A stretch of DNA of 64,000 nucleotides from Hassallia byssoidea VB512170 (lineage in GTDB: Bacteria > Cyanobacteriota > Cyanobacteriia > Cyanobacteriales > Nostocaceae): positions 119,897 to 183,896 of the forward strand of contig NZ_JTCM02000004.1 in NCBI RefSeq assembly GCF_000817785.2, in the 5' to 3' direction. This document shows, one piece after another, positions 43,778 to 52,338 of this stretch. The first letter of the stretch is position 1; each line of letters opens with the position of its first letter. The notes beneath the pieces were generated by a model, which saw only the letters and a list, made by a program, of their open reading frames with translations, did not search any database and was not told where the DNA came from. Position numbers and translations under genes: made by a program.

Positions 43778-45006
43778 TGGAATTAGTCGAGCGTCACATA
43801 ATCAGCTATAATCATCAATTCTATAAAGAAGCGTCGGACTTATGTTGGCGTGGGAAAAATCTCTACAACTATTCAAATTATTTAGTCAGGCAATCATTCA
43901 TCAAATCAAAAAAGTATTTAGATAATTGTCAAATTTATCATTTATTAAAGCAACATGAAAGTTATAAGTGTTTACCAGCAAAAGTGAGTAATCAGGTTTT
44001 AATCAGCCTTCACAAAAACTGGAAATCATTTTTTCAGGCAATTCAAGAATGGAGTAAACATCCAGAAAAATTTTTAGGTCGTCCAAAGCTTCCTCAATAC
44101 AAAGATAAACAAAAAGGGAGATATTTTGTTGTCTACGAAAAAGGAGCCATAAGTAAAAGAGCATTAAAACTGGGATTAGTTAAGCTATCTGGTACAAATA
44201 TCGAGTTTCCGACCAAAATTGATGTCAAAAATCTACTGCAAGTCAGGATTATTCCCAAGTGTGGGCAGTATGTCATCGAAGTTGTTTACAAAGCCGAAAA
44301 ACTGTTAACACATTTAGATACAAGTTTAGTCGCATCAATTGATATTGGAATTGATAACTTAGCCGCATTAACATCTAATCAACTTGGTTTCAAACCTGTC
44401 TTGGTGAATGGTAAGCCGTTAAAATCAATCAATCACTATTACAACAAGCGCAAAGCTTTGGGTCAATCATGTTTAAAATCATCAAGGCAAATATCTAGAA
44501 AAATTGAGGAGTTAACTAGAAAGAGAAATAATCGAGTTGATAATTACCTACATTGTTGCAGTCGGTTTATTATCAATAAATTAGTTGAGTTTGGGATTGG
44601 TACATTAGTCATTGGGAAGAATGACAATTGGAAGCAGTCGTGTAATTTAGGTAAAATCAATAATCAGAACTTTACTAATATTCCTCATGCTCGATTTATC
44701 GATATGTTGGAATATAAGGCTGAACTTGTTGGAATTACTGTATTAATTCACGAAGAATCCTACACGTCTGTTGCTTCGTTTTTAGATAATGACCCAATTC
44801 CTGTATATCAAGCAAACAACAAACACACAATAAAGTTTGCGGGTGTACGAACAAAAAAATGGTACAGGTCTGCCAGTGGCACTGTCCATGCCGATGTGAA
44901 CGGTAGCCTTAATATTATGCGTAAAGTAGTCCCTGCGGCTTTTAGCTTAGGGATATCGGGTGTTGCGGTTCACCCCTACAGGGTTACACCTGTAAAAGTA
45001 GCATAG
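43777..45006 (+). CDS. tnpB: TnpB RNA-guided nuclease of the IS607 element
   Basis: 409 residues from the ATG at 43777 (GTG at 43774 in frame). TnpB cuts DNA guided by RNA made from the element's right end, helping keep the element in place. The RuvC residues are visible: Asp189 in SIDIGIDNLAAL, Glu326/327 in HEESYTS, and Asp373 in HADVNGSLNI. The zinc-finger cysteines common in TnpB are missing; the segment SVASFLDNDPIP takes their place, as in a known cyanobacterial subgroup. So the nuclease is likely intact. The last 15 codons (GVAVHPYRVTPVKVA) run to within 30 bases of the next gene. Confidence 0.92.
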   Translation: MELVERHIISYNHQFYKEASDLCWRGKNLYNYSNYLVRQSFIKSKKYLDNCQIYHLLKQHESYKCLPAKVSNQVLISLHKNWKSFFQAIQEWSKHPEKFLGRPKLPQYKDKQKGRYFVVYEKGAISKRALKLGLVKLSGTNIEFPTKIDVKNLLQVRIIPKCGQYVIEVVYKAEKLLTHLDTSLVASIDIGIDNLAALTSNQLGFKPVLVNGKPLKSINHYYNKRKALGQSCLKSSRQISRKIEELTRKRNNRVDNYLHCCSRFIINKLVEFGIGTLVIGKNDNWKQSCNLGKINNQNFTNIPHARFIDMLEYKAELVGITVLIHEESYTSVASFLDNDPIPVYQANNKHTIKFAGVRTKKWYRSASGTVHADVNGSLNIMRKVVPAAFSLGISGVAVHPYRVTPVKVA

Positions 45007-45036
45007 TGGATAAATGTCCATAAAACTACTAACTGT

Positions 45037-45861
45037 ATGAATTTTCTACTTAAAACTAGAAAATGGCTATCTTTAAGCTTGGTAATTACTGCGATTTCAA
45101 TCACACTGCAACTTTACACTGTGCAGGCTTTACCAATTGACAACGGTTTCAAGCTGATGCTTTCGGAAATCGGTGTGCAAGTTTACAAAAAAGATGATGC
45201 CAAGGGAAATACAGATTATGTTACCGTTGTCAACTTAAAAAAGGGGACTATACGCAATTTAATCGGTACTGAGGGTACTCCTAACGGTACTGTTAAGAAA
45301 AAATTAGCAAGGGAATTTTGGCAAGATGCTGTAACACAAAATACTTCAACGCGAAAGGTAATGGTTGTTGTTAATGCTTCCTTTTTTTCGACGAATGATG
45401 ATCCAACGGGTATTGCCTTCGGTTTGAAGCTTGGTGGTAGGACGATTAGCTATGGTTATGCGATCGCCTTAGAATATCCCGGACAGATTCGCACGTTTTC
45501 TTTCAACCCCGACCAAGGAATTGCTAATATCCAAAGTTACGCAAAAGAGACTTTCGATTCAATGCCAGAGGTAGTAGGTGGACTTGATGGAGTTGCAAAT
45601 AAGTCTGCTTTCAGTTATTTACCGAGAACGTTTGTTGGGGTGCGAGATGATGACGGCAATGGTACAAAAGAAACTGTAATTTTTTATTCGAGTAGTTATG
45701 CGCGTCAAATTGATGCATCTAATGTTCTCAGGGGGTTTGGTGCAAGTGCAACAGCGATGCTTGACGGTGGTGGAAGCACATTTTTGATTGTAAAGGGAAA
45801 TTCTTTGATTTCAACAGAGCGTAAAGTACCGCACGCGATCGCAGTTTATGCGGGAAAATAG
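45037..45861 (+). CDS. Phosphodiester glycosidase-like (NAGPA/DUF2233) exported protein
   Basis: 274 residues with an N-terminal signal peptide (about 1-31, SLVITAISITLQLYTVQA). The core VMVVVNASFFSTNDDPTGIA and the C-terminal TAMLDGGGSTFLIVKG plus HAIAVYAG define a phosphodiester glycosidase family fold, with the conserved Asp-Gly-Gly-Gly-Ser loop complete. It is related in fold to the protein at 35237 but not closely. It may act on exopolysaccharide or envelope sugars. The start ATG is only 30 bases after tnpB, so its original promoter has been displaced or lies in the element. Confidence 0.8.
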   Translation: MNFLLKTRKWLSLSLVITAISITLQLYTVQALPIDNGFKLMLSEIGVQVYKKDDAKGNTDYVTVVNLKKGTIRNLIGTEGTPNGTVKKKLAREFWQDAVTQNTSTRKVMVVVNASFFSTNDDPTGIAFGLKLGGRTISYGYAIALEYPGQIRTFSFNPDQGIANIQSYAKETFDSMPEVVGGLDGVANKSAFSYLPRTFVGVRDDDGNGTKETVIFYSSSYARQIDASNVLRGFGASATAMLDGGGSTFLIVKGNSLISTERKVPHAIAVYAGK

Positions 45862-45863
45862 AA

Positions 45864-45973
<110 letters not shown>

Positions 45974-46023
45974 AGATTTTTGTTCTTTTATGTAGTTTTA
46001 ATTATTAGCCATGTAAATAACCT

Positions 46024-46722
46024 TTAACCTGCGGCAACAGCAGCAGGAGCATCAGCTAGCTTTCCATCTTCCATGTAAACTATGTGGTCGGCAATATCTA
46101 AAATGCGGTTGTCATGAGTCACTAAGAGAATGGTACAGCCTTGTTCTTTGGCTAATGTTTGCATCAAGTTGACTACATCTCGACCGGATTTGCTATCAAG
46201 TGCGGCTGTGGGTTCATCTGCTAAGACAATTTTCGGATGATTGACTAAAGCGCGAGCGATCGCTACTCTTTGTTTTTGTCCACCTGACAAATCATCGGGA
46301 TAGTAATTGAGGCGATTTCCCAATCCTACCAGTTCCAGCATCGCCGCTGACCGAGTTTTCATCTCTTGCGGCGAAATATTTGGTTGCAGTTCCAAACCCA
46401 TTCTGACGTTTTGGAGTGCTGTTAAGCTACCGTGTAAGTTGTGTGCTTGGAAAATATAACCATTATTGCGTCGCGCTAAGGTAAGTTGTTTTGCACTAGC
46501 TTTGCAAAGTTCCCGTCCTAATACCTGCAAACTACCAAATTGAGCAGAACGCAAACCTCCTGCCATAGTCAGAAGCGTAGTTTTACCAGAGCCAGAGGGA
46601 CCGGTCATAATGATAATTTCACCAGCATTAATATCTAAGTTGATATCAAAAAGAACTTGCTTGCGAAGTTGACCGTGACCGAAGTAGTGGTCGAGATTTT
46701 TAATAGAAATGACAGGTTCCAT
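46024..46722 (-). CDS. devA: DevA-type ABC exporter ATPase
   Basis: 232 residues from the ATG at 46722 (MEPVISIKNLDHYFG). An upstream frame extends to 46773 but would translate a palindromic repeat. Walker A GPSGSGKTT, signature LSGGQKQR, Walker B IVLADEPTAALD and the switch His in LVTHDNR are all present. With DevB and DevC it forms a MacB/LolD-like exporter complex; the studied DevBCA exports heterocyst glycolipids, while paralogues in non-heterocyst conditions export unknown lipids or peptides. A palindrome sits between devC and devA. Confidence 0.9.
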   Translation of the reverse strand: MEPVISIKNLDHYFGHGQLRKQVLFDINLDINAGEIIIMTGPSGSGKTTLLTMAGGLRSAQFGSLQVLGRELCKASAKQLTLARRNNGYIFQAHNLHGSLTALQNVRMGLELQPNISPQEMKTRSAAMLELVGLGNRLNYYPDDLSGGQKQRVAIARALVNHPKIVLADEPTAALDSKSGRDVVNLMQTLAKEQGCTILLVTHDNRILDIADHIVYMEDGKLADAPAAVAAG

Positions 46723-46741
46723 GTTGATTGTAATATTGTTG

Positions 46742-46788
46742 GTAGTAAGCACTTCAGTGCTTATTTTAAGCACTTTAGTGCTTACTAC
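46742..46788. repeat. Double palindrome GTAGTAAGCACT...AGTGCTTACTAC
   Basis: Outer 12-base arms pair and two inner hairpins (AAGCACTTCAGTGCTT and AAGCACTTTAGTGCTT) are formed. It fills the devC-devA spacer and belongs to the GTAGTAAGCGC family with CAC in place of CGC. Confidence 0.85.
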
Positions 46789-46797
46789 TTAAGTTTC

Positions 46798-47973
46798 CTA
46801 GAACATATCAGCGGGGTCAGCAGATTGAACTTTGCGGGTAGCGATCGCCCCGGATATCATACACATGGTAATAGTCAGCAATAACACCATAAAGGCTCTT
46901 GCTAAGGTCATGTAAATCGGCAAATTTGTCGCATTTCGAGTCAGATGATAAAGTCCCAAGGGTACTATTGCTCCTGGAATAAAGCCTAAAAAAGCAAGTA
47001 TAATTGCTTCTTCAAATACGACACCCAATAAATATAAATTGTTATAACCCATTGCTTTAAAGGTGGCGTATTCTTTCATGTGAGCATTGACATCGGTGGA
47101 GAGTACTTGATAAACGATTATCACGCCAACTATAAAACCCATTGACACACCTAGACCGAAGATAAAGCCGATGGGACTTTCTCTTTTCCAATAGTCTTCT
47201 TCAAATTTGATAAATTCTTCACGAGTCAATACTTTGACATCATTTGTTAAATAGGATTGCAATGCTGTTGCTACTTGCTTTGAGTCATAGCCTGGTTCCA
47301 AATAAATTAACCCAAGACTGATACTACCTGCCTGTCGCCGAGGAAAGAGCCGCAAAAAATTCTGCTCGTTGGAAATTAAAGTTCCATCAGCGCCAAAGGA
47401 AGAACCTAATTCAAACAAGCCATTAATAGAAATGGTGTGGTTTTCTATTTCGGTAGTAACAGTTTTTCCTTGTTCAATTTGGGCAATAACTTCTTTATAA
47501 TCTCCTTTGGAACTACGGTCAAATAAAAAACTATCTGGTAGTTTAGTTGTTTGTAATTGCTGGTTAACTTCTGGTAAGTTTAATGCTGGTTGTTCAGGAT
47601 TAAAACCCATGACTTGTATCGTTGTCTTGCGGCGGGTTTGGGGATTTTTCCATGTGACTGTGCTGATATATAAAGGTTCAGCAGACTTCACTCCTTGAAT
47701 GTCCGCAGCTTGGTACAATCGCCGCCGAGAAAATGTAGATAAACTTTGGATGTTACGAGCTTGAGGACTAAGTAAAACTATATCTGTTTGTAAAACGCGA
47801 TTTAGGCGGGTGTTACTGTCATAAAGTGCATTCTGAAACCCAAGCTGCATAAACATGAGAACATCAGCAAAGGCAATTCCTGATAATGCTACTAAAAGAC
47901 GACTTTTTTCATGACTTAATTGCAGCCATCCTAGAGGTGTTCGCCGCTGCAATTGCTGTATAAATCCAATCAT
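46798..47973 (-). CDS. devC: DevC-type ABC exporter permease
   Basis: 391 residues with four membrane segments (about 26-44 and three near 275-300, 320-345 and 352-378) and a large extracytoplasmic loop between the first and second, the MacB/FtsX layout. Typical DevC blocks are TPLGWLQLSHEKSRLLVALS, GIAFADVLMFMQLGFQNALY and TFKAMGYNNLYLLGVVFEEA. The start ATG overlaps the devB stop (ATGA). It forms the membrane part of the exporter with DevA. Confidence 0.93.
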   Translation of the reverse strand: MIGFIQQLQRRTPLGWLQLSHEKSRLLVALSGIAFADVLMFMQLGFQNALYDSNTRLNRVLQTDIVLLSPQARNIQSLSTFSRRRLYQAADIQGVKSAEPLYISTVTWKNPQTRRKTTIQVMGFNPEQPALNLPEVNQQLQTTKLPDSFLFDRSSKGDYKEVIAQIEQGKTVTTEIENHTISINGLFELGSSFGADGTLISNEQNFLRLFPRRQAGSISLGLIYLEPGYDSKQVATALQSYLTNDVKVLTREEFIKFEEDYWKRESPIGFIFGLGVSMGFIVGVIIVYQVLSTDVNAHMKEYATFKAMGYNNLYLLGVVFEEAIILAFLGFIPGAIVPLGLYHLTRNATNLPIYMTLARAFMVLLLTITMCMISGAIATRKVQSADPADMF

Positions 47974-49274
47974 AATTCAATTACCACCTTGACTTGTAAA
48001 TTAGTTAAGTTGGCAGCTTTTTTGCTAGATAATTCATTCAGTCGCACATGAACTTCAACGACTTTGGCATCTATATTTTCACTCGGATCGGTGTTGATAA
48101 CGTTCTGTCGCTGTACCTGCATTCCAACCCAATCTACTGTTCCCTGCAATTCACCAGAAAGAGAATCGCCAGTTACTCGCACTCGTTGCCCCGATCGCAC
48201 TTTGTTAATATCACTTTGGTAGACTTCTGCAACTGCATACATCTGGTCGGTTTGACCTAAATCGACAATTCCCTCGTTACTAACGGTTTCGCCGGCGCGT
48301 GTATTAATCTTCAAGATTTGCCCTGCTTTAGGTGCGCGGATGTATGCTTGTTCGAGTTGTGCTTTAATTTTCTCAACGGTGGCTTGAGCGCTTTCTATCT
48401 CTGCTTGCGAAGTTGCTACATCTGTGGGACGCACTTCTGCTGTTTGGTTTAAGGTGGCTTTTGCTTCGACAAGCTGCTGTTGTAGAGTGGCGATGGTTTT
48501 GTCTCGGTTGGCTTTGGCTTCGACAAGCTGCTGTTGCAATGTGGCAATGGTTCTTCTCTGGGTGGCTTGGCTTTCGATTAGCTGCTGATTTGCTGTTTCT
48601 GCACTCAAGCGTCTTTTATCAACTTCTTGATTAGAAATAGCTCCTTGTTTGTATAAAGTTTCGTAACGTTGAACGTCTGCTTGCGCGTTACGCTTTTCGG
48701 CAGCTACACGCGCAACTGTTGCTTGTAAGCTTTGTTGTTGACCTTGCAGTTCAGCTTGTAGCCGATTAATTGTCGCTTGCAGAGTTTTCGTATTTCCTTC
48801 TAGTTCTGCTTGCAAACGGCTGACTGTAGCTTGACGCGCTCCAATTTCTCCCTGTTTGGCTCCTGCTTTTACTTGGGCTAAACGTGATGAAGCAACTTTA
48901 ACTTGTTTTTGTGCTTCAACCAAACTCGCTTGTAGGCGATCGCGACTGTCCATAATCGCAATTATCTGCCCAGCTTTGACGCGATCGCCTTCTTTTACCA
49001 ACAGTTTGTCTACTCGATTTCCTTCATTCGCAGTAGCTGCTGAAAGTTTGGCTACCTCTCCTTTTGGCTCTAGCCGTCCCATTGCTGTGACTGTTTTTAC
49101 TACTGGCTGAATCGAGGCAGGAATTTCTTGCTTTTGAGTAACTTGATTCTGAATCCTCGTTACCGTGTAAACACTGATTGCACCCGTCATCAAAGATGCT
49201 GTAATTGCTAACATCACAGGCGATCGCCAAATAGTCTGGGAATCCAAGCCATCTATTTTTAAGTTTTGCGCCAT
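47970..49274 (-). CDS. devB: DevB-type membrane fusion protein (HlyD family)
   Basis: 434 residues. One membrane anchor at about 20-38, a lipoyl/beta-barrel part (VTAMGRLEPKGEVAKLSAAT, then VDKLLVKEGDRVKAGQIIAIMDS) and a long coiled coil at about 115-285 with repeated LQQQLVEAKA and LQAELQG units. The second lipoyl half is at about 300-330 (YIRAPKAGQILKINTRAGETV). It links the exporter to an outer-membrane channel of the TolC (HgdD) type. It is the first gene of devBCA on the minus strand and is divergent from a TetR gene, whose product probably controls it. Confidence 0.93.
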   Translation of the reverse strand: MAQNLKIDGLDSQTIWRSPVMLAITASLMTGAISVYTVTRIQNQVTQKQEIPASIQPVVKTVTAMGRLEPKGEVAKLSAATANEGNRVDKLLVKEGDRVKAGQIIAIMDSRDRLQASLVEAQKQVKVASSRLAQVKAGAKQGEIGARQATVSRLQAELEGNTKTLQATINRLQAELQGQQQSLQATVARVAAEKRNAQADVQRYETLYKQGAISNQEVDKRRLSAETANQQLIESQATQRRTIATLQQQLVEAKANRDKTIATLQQQLVEAKATLNQTAEVRPTDVATSQAEIESAQATVEKIKAQLEQAYIRAPKAGQILKINTRAGETVSNEGIVDLGQTDQMYAVAEVYQSDINKVRSGQRVRVTGDSLSGELQGTVDWVGMQVQRQNVINTDPSENIDAKVVEVHVRLNELSSKKAANLTNLQVKVVIEL

Positions 49275-49301
49275 AGCATTTCTCTCTTACTAGCGGCCTA
49301 A

Positions 49302-49322
49302 AAAACTAAACCGTCTAGTTTT
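49302..49322. promoter_or_regulatory. Candidate TetR operator 1
   Basis: AAAACTA (49302-49308) and TAGTTTT (49316-49322) around a 7-base centre. It shares ACTAAAC(C/G)G with the second site 12 bases away. It lies near the devB start in the devB-tetR divergent spacer. Confidence 0.6.
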
Positions 49323-49333
49323 ATAAATCCTAA

Positions 49334-49353
49334 ACTAAACGGAGTAGTTTAGT
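49334..49353. promoter_or_regulatory. Candidate TetR operator 2
   Basis: ACTAAAC (49334-49340) and GTTTAGT (49347-49353), perfect 7-base arms with 6-base centre, the usual symmetry of TetR-family operators. Paired with site 1 and about 130 bases before the regulator start. Confidence 0.65.
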
Positions 49354-49481
49354 CAAGTCAGCAAATCCAACTCAGCCTGACGATAAAATTGTTTACAGAC
49401 AAGCTCTGACGCGATATCATCGCACAACAAATTACATTTTAGGCGTTATTGCTTACTTTCACTTATCAAGATAATTAAAAA

Positions 49482-50099
49482 ATGGCACGTATAAAAATTA
49501 ATGAAGTTGAGCGGGAGAATTCCAGCGATAAAGTCGAAAAAATTTTGCTTGGGGCAATGCAGGAGTTTTTAGCGCATGGCTACGCTGGTGCGAGTATGGA
49601 TAAGGTAGCAGCAGCAGCAGGAGTTTCTAAAGCGACAGTTTACAGCCACTTTCAAGATAAACAAGGACTATTTAAAGTTTTAGTAGAGCAACTTGCAAAA
49701 AAGCGGTTTGAATCAATTTTTGGCACGCAATCTCTTGAGGGGGAGCCGAATATTGTCTTGCGTGAGTTGTTAACAAAAGCTTTAAATCAAATGCTGAAAG
49801 ATAAAGAGTATCAAGCATTTCAGCGAATGTTGATTGGGGAGTCGGCGCGGTTTCCGGAATTATCTCAAGTTTTTCTTCGCAGTATAGCTAAACCTGGGAT
49901 CGAGATTATTGTTTCTTATCTGGCTTCTCGTCCAGAACTGAATATTCCCGATCCAGAAGCGATGGTATGGATTTTGATGGGATCGCTAGTGCATTTAGTG
50001 ATATCTCAGGAAATTATGCATGGTAAGGATATTATACCGATGGAAAGCGATCGCTTAATAGATGCTTTGATACACGTCGTCGTCAAATGCGCTGATTAG
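49482..50099 (+). CDS. TetR/AcrR family transcriptional regulator
   Basis: 205 residues. The N-terminal helix-turn-helix is clear: KILLGAMQEFLAHGYAGASM then AAAAGVSKATVYSHFQDKQGLF (residues about 20-68; key part SKATVYSHFQDKQGLF). The C-terminal half is an all-helical ligand-binding domain of the AcrR_C type. It is divergent from devBCA with a 207-base spacer containing two matching inverted repeats, the classic layout of a local repressor of an exporter. The inducing molecule would be the exporter's cargo or a toxic lipid-like compound, by analogy only. Confidence 0.9.
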   Translation: MARIKINEVERENSSDKVEKILLGAMQEFLAHGYAGASMDKVAAAAGVSKATVYSHFQDKQGLFKVLVEQLAKKRFESIFGTQSLEGEPNIVLRELLTKALNQMLKDKEYQAFQRMLIGESARFPELSQVFLRSIAKPGIEIIVSYLASRPELNIPDPEAMVWILMGSLVHLVISQEIMHGKDIIPMESDRLIDALIHVVVKCAD

Positions 50100-50148
50100 C
50101 TATTATTAAATATCATAGGACACGTCCCAAACCAACTTCGGAAAAGCG

Positions 50149-50181
50149 AGATACCCGACTTCTTTAAGAAGTCGGGTATCT
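50149..50181. terminator. Hairpin between the convergent tetR and small hypothetical gene
   Basis: AGATACCCGACTTCTT (50149-50164) pairs with AAGAAGTCGGGTATCT (50166-50181). Long perfect stem, no T-tract, related to the 30660 hairpin, and placed between convergent genes. Confidence 0.6.
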
Positions 50182-50202
50182 GGATGCCGCGATTTTTTTC
50201 AA

Positions 50203-50415
50203 CTATTTTTTGTAGTAAAGCTGTTCAATCCAGACTCGCATATCTTCTTCGGAACCAAAACAAGCAGAGCTTCCTGTGGTAGGATCGTAAGCTCTGAAGG
50301 AAGTTTGACCATGACTATTTGATGTTTGCCAAACTTGTAGTTCAGAACTAGTTACTATAAATCTGAACAAATTTTGCCAAACTTTTTTGAGTAAGGGAAC
50401 ATTAAATGTTTTCAT
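50203..50415 (-). CDS. Small conserved cyanobacterial hypothetical protein
   Basis: 70 residues, ATG at 50415. KVWQNLFRFIVTSSELQVWQ then HGQTSFRAYDPTTGSSACFG and a C-terminal EEDMRVWIEQLYY. The TxxRAYDPxTGxSxxFxSExE-like pattern is one I know from short cyanobacterial proteins of unknown function. No signal or membrane segment. Single gene, convergent with tetR; A+T-rich upstream spacer of 190 bases separates it from the divergent MocR gene. Confidence 0.7.
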   Translation of the reverse strand: MKTFNVPLLKKVWQNLFRFIVTSSELQVWQTSNSHGQTSFRAYDPTTGSSACFGSEEDMRVWIEQLYYKK

Positions 50416-50606
50416 GTTGGTGATTAGTTAACTCTTACTTTCAGATTCGCTTAGAATTTACAACTTGAAAAGATACAAAGAAGGCAAATTTGACTAGTAC
50501 AGTTATGGTGATGACAACTGTTATAGTTAAAAAATAGTGAACTGTACCGGGCGTATATAGAAAAAATCGTTTATATTGCCTTGTAGTGATAAATGAGCGC
50601 TGTATC

Positions 50607-52100
50607 GTGAAGATTTTTTTAGATCGGCAGTCACCTAAACCTATTTATTTACAAATCAGAGATCGCATCAGTCGTCTGATTAAATCTGGAGCATTGCAAA
50701 GTGGCGATCGCTTACCTTCAATTCGCTCTTTGGCGGAGAATTTGCGAGTAAATAAATTAACGATTATTGAGGCTTATAGCGTTTTAGAAGGAGATGGGGT
50801 TGTTTGCGCTCGTCAAGGTGCAGGCTATTTTGTCAATAGCCTAAATACTTCGTCTGCGAATTTAAAATCAACTTTTGCACCAGCACAAAACGTGATTATT
50901 CCTGAACAATCAGGAGCTTCTTTTTTTGAAGTGCATATGAGTGCAGTGCAAGCACAAACCCAGAAAGGGATGATTAATTTTAGCGGAGGTTTGCCACGTC
51001 CGCCAAAAGATATGGCGCTGATTGGTAGACGAGCGCTGACGAATGTTGATACTTTGTTTGCATACGAAGTGCCGCAAGGAGTAGTAACTCTACGCAAACA
51101 AATCGCTCAGATGCTGGTTTTTCAAGGACTAGAGGTAACAAGTGAAGATTTAATTGTTACCAATGGTTCCGAGCAAGCTTTATCATTGGCAATGCATTAT
51201 TATGTGCAACCAGGTGATTGGGTGATTGTGGAAGCTCCAACTTATCATGGTGCGATCGCTATCTTAGAAAACTTAGGAGCCAGAATAATTGGCATTCCCA
51301 TGAATGCTGAGGGAATAAATTTAGAATTATTGAAACAATACCTCGATAGTCATCGCCCAAAATTAATTTACACTATCAGCACTTTACACAATCCTACAGG
51401 CATAACCACAACACAAGCTCATCGGCAAGAATTGTTGACATTAGCGGCAAAATATGAATGTCATATATTAGAAGATAATGCCTACGAAGGATTGAATTTT
51501 GAACCTGTACCAGCACCAATTAAAGCTTTAGATCGAGAAGATTTAGTAACTTATGTAGGAACTTTTTCTAAAACTTTGATACCTGGGTTACGGGTAGGGT
51601 ATATGGTGGTTACAGGCAAGCATATAAGAGCGCTTATCGAGCGGAAGTTACTCCAAGATATCCAAACTTCCAGTGTTTCCCAAGCAATAGTTAGCGAGTA
51701 TCTTGCTTCCGGACATTATCGCCGTCACCGCAAAAGATTGCAAACAGAAAATCTCATCAGTCGCAATGTAATGCTGCAAGCAATTGAGCGCTACTTTCCC
51801 GAATCAGCAAGATGGACAGTTCCTCAAGGCGGATTGTTTCTTTGGGTGCAGTTGCCAGACAATGTTCCTATTGAAGCAATTCGCTATCAAGCTATGGCAG
51901 AGAATGTTTTATTTGCATCTGGTTCAGTGTTTTTCCCCAATAAGCAGGGTTATCCAGCTATGCGGTTGAGCTTCTCTAACCCGTCAGAATCAGAAATTGA
52001 TTTAGGTATATCGATTTTAGGTAAATTGCTGAAAAACTACAGCAGTTCTCATTTGCATACAGCTAGCGGTAAGGAAATGGCGTTGCTGTGTAATTTTTAA
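50607..52100 (+). CDS. MocR-type regulator: GntR helix-turn-helix fused to PLP aminotransferase
   Basis: 497 residues from the GTG at 50607; an earlier GTG at 50586 is in frame. Residues 1-75 are a GntR winged helix (PIYLQIRDRISRLIKSGALQ; LPSIRSLAENLRVNKLTI). Residues ~115-480 are a fold-type I aminotransferase domain with the PLP lysine at about Lys322 (GTFSKTLIPGLRVGYM) and LHNPTGITTT. MocR proteins use the aminotransferase domain to sense PLP/amino compounds and regulate neighbouring genes; some are enzymes. The neighbours give no clear target; the closest is the small divergent hypothetical. Length is typical. Confidence 0.9.
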   Translation: MKIFLDRQSPKPIYLQIRDRISRLIKSGALQSGDRLPSIRSLAENLRVNKLTIIEAYSVLEGDGVVCARQGAGYFVNSLNTSSANLKSTFAPAQNVIIPEQSGASFFEVHMSAVQAQTQKGMINFSGGLPRPPKDMALIGRRALTNVDTLFAYEVPQGVVTLRKQIAQMLVFQGLEVTSEDLIVTNGSEQALSLAMHYYVQPGDWVIVEAPTYHGAIAILENLGARIIGIPMNAEGINLELLKQYLDSHRPKLIYTISTLHNPTGITTTQAHRQELLTLAAKYECHILEDNAYEGLNFEPVPAPIKALDREDLVTYVGTFSKTLIPGLRVGYMVVTGKHIRALIERKLLQDIQTSSVSQAIVSEYLASGHYRRHRKRLQTENLISRNVMLQAIERYFPESARWTVPQGGLFLWVQLPDNVPIEAIRYQAMAENVLFASGSVFFPNKQGYPAMRLSFSNPSESEIDLGISILGKLLKNYSSSHLHTASGKEMALLCNF

Positions 52101-52170
52101 GGCTTTATCGTTTTTTCTTGTCACATTAGTTTACATGATAATGTGATACTGGAGAGCGATCGCTTAATTG

Positions 52171-52239
52171 ATTCAAGATGATGTAAACGGCAGCTTCAAC
52201 ATCGCTCGAAAAGTAGTTTTCTCGTTATTGGGCTGCTGA
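52171..52239 (+). pseudogene. Short remnant of a tnpB 3' end
   Basis: In frame from 52171 the sequence encodes IQDDVNGSFNIARKVVF and a stop at 52237-52239. DVNGSxNIxRKVV is the C-terminal RuvC III motif of TnpB (compare ADVNGSLNIMRKVV in the intact copy at 44891). It is too short to be sure, but nothing else in the region explains it. It would mark a lost insertion sequence. Confidence 0.5.
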
Positions 52240-52260
52240 CTTGTAATGCACATTAAGAGC

Positions 52261-52319
52261 CTCTGCCTCTTGACGGGAGGCAGAGCCTCGCTTAAGCATT
52301 CCCACGCAGAGCGTGGGAA
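52261..52319. repeat. Two adjacent palindromes after the MocR gene
   Basis: CTCTGCCTC (52261-52269) pairs with GAGGCAGAG (52277-52285). TTCCCACGC (52299-52307) pairs with GCGTGGGAA (52311-52319) around AGA. Both are dispersed cyanobacterial repeat types; the second contains CCACGCAGAGCGTGG. Confidence 0.8.
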
Positions 52320-52338
52320 CGAGAGATATACCCCAAAT

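Larger units (their letters stand above)
43205..45006 (+). mobile_element. IS607-family insertion sequence (coding part)
   Basis: A serine recombinase gene and a tnpB gene overlap (TGATG) as in IS607. Element ends are not defined by sequence alone because IS607 has no terminal inverted repeats and makes no target duplication; they should lie a short way before 43205 and just after 45006. The right end would also hold the guide (omega/re) RNA overlapping the tnpB 3' end. The element is inserted between a divergent M23 gene and the start of a glycosidase-like gene at 45037. Confidence 0.85.

Noticed and set aside
35237..45861. Idea that the two phosphodiester glycosidase-like genes are a recent duplication.
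   Set aside because: They share only fold motifs; overall sequences and signal types (lipoprotein versus cleaved signal) differ too much.
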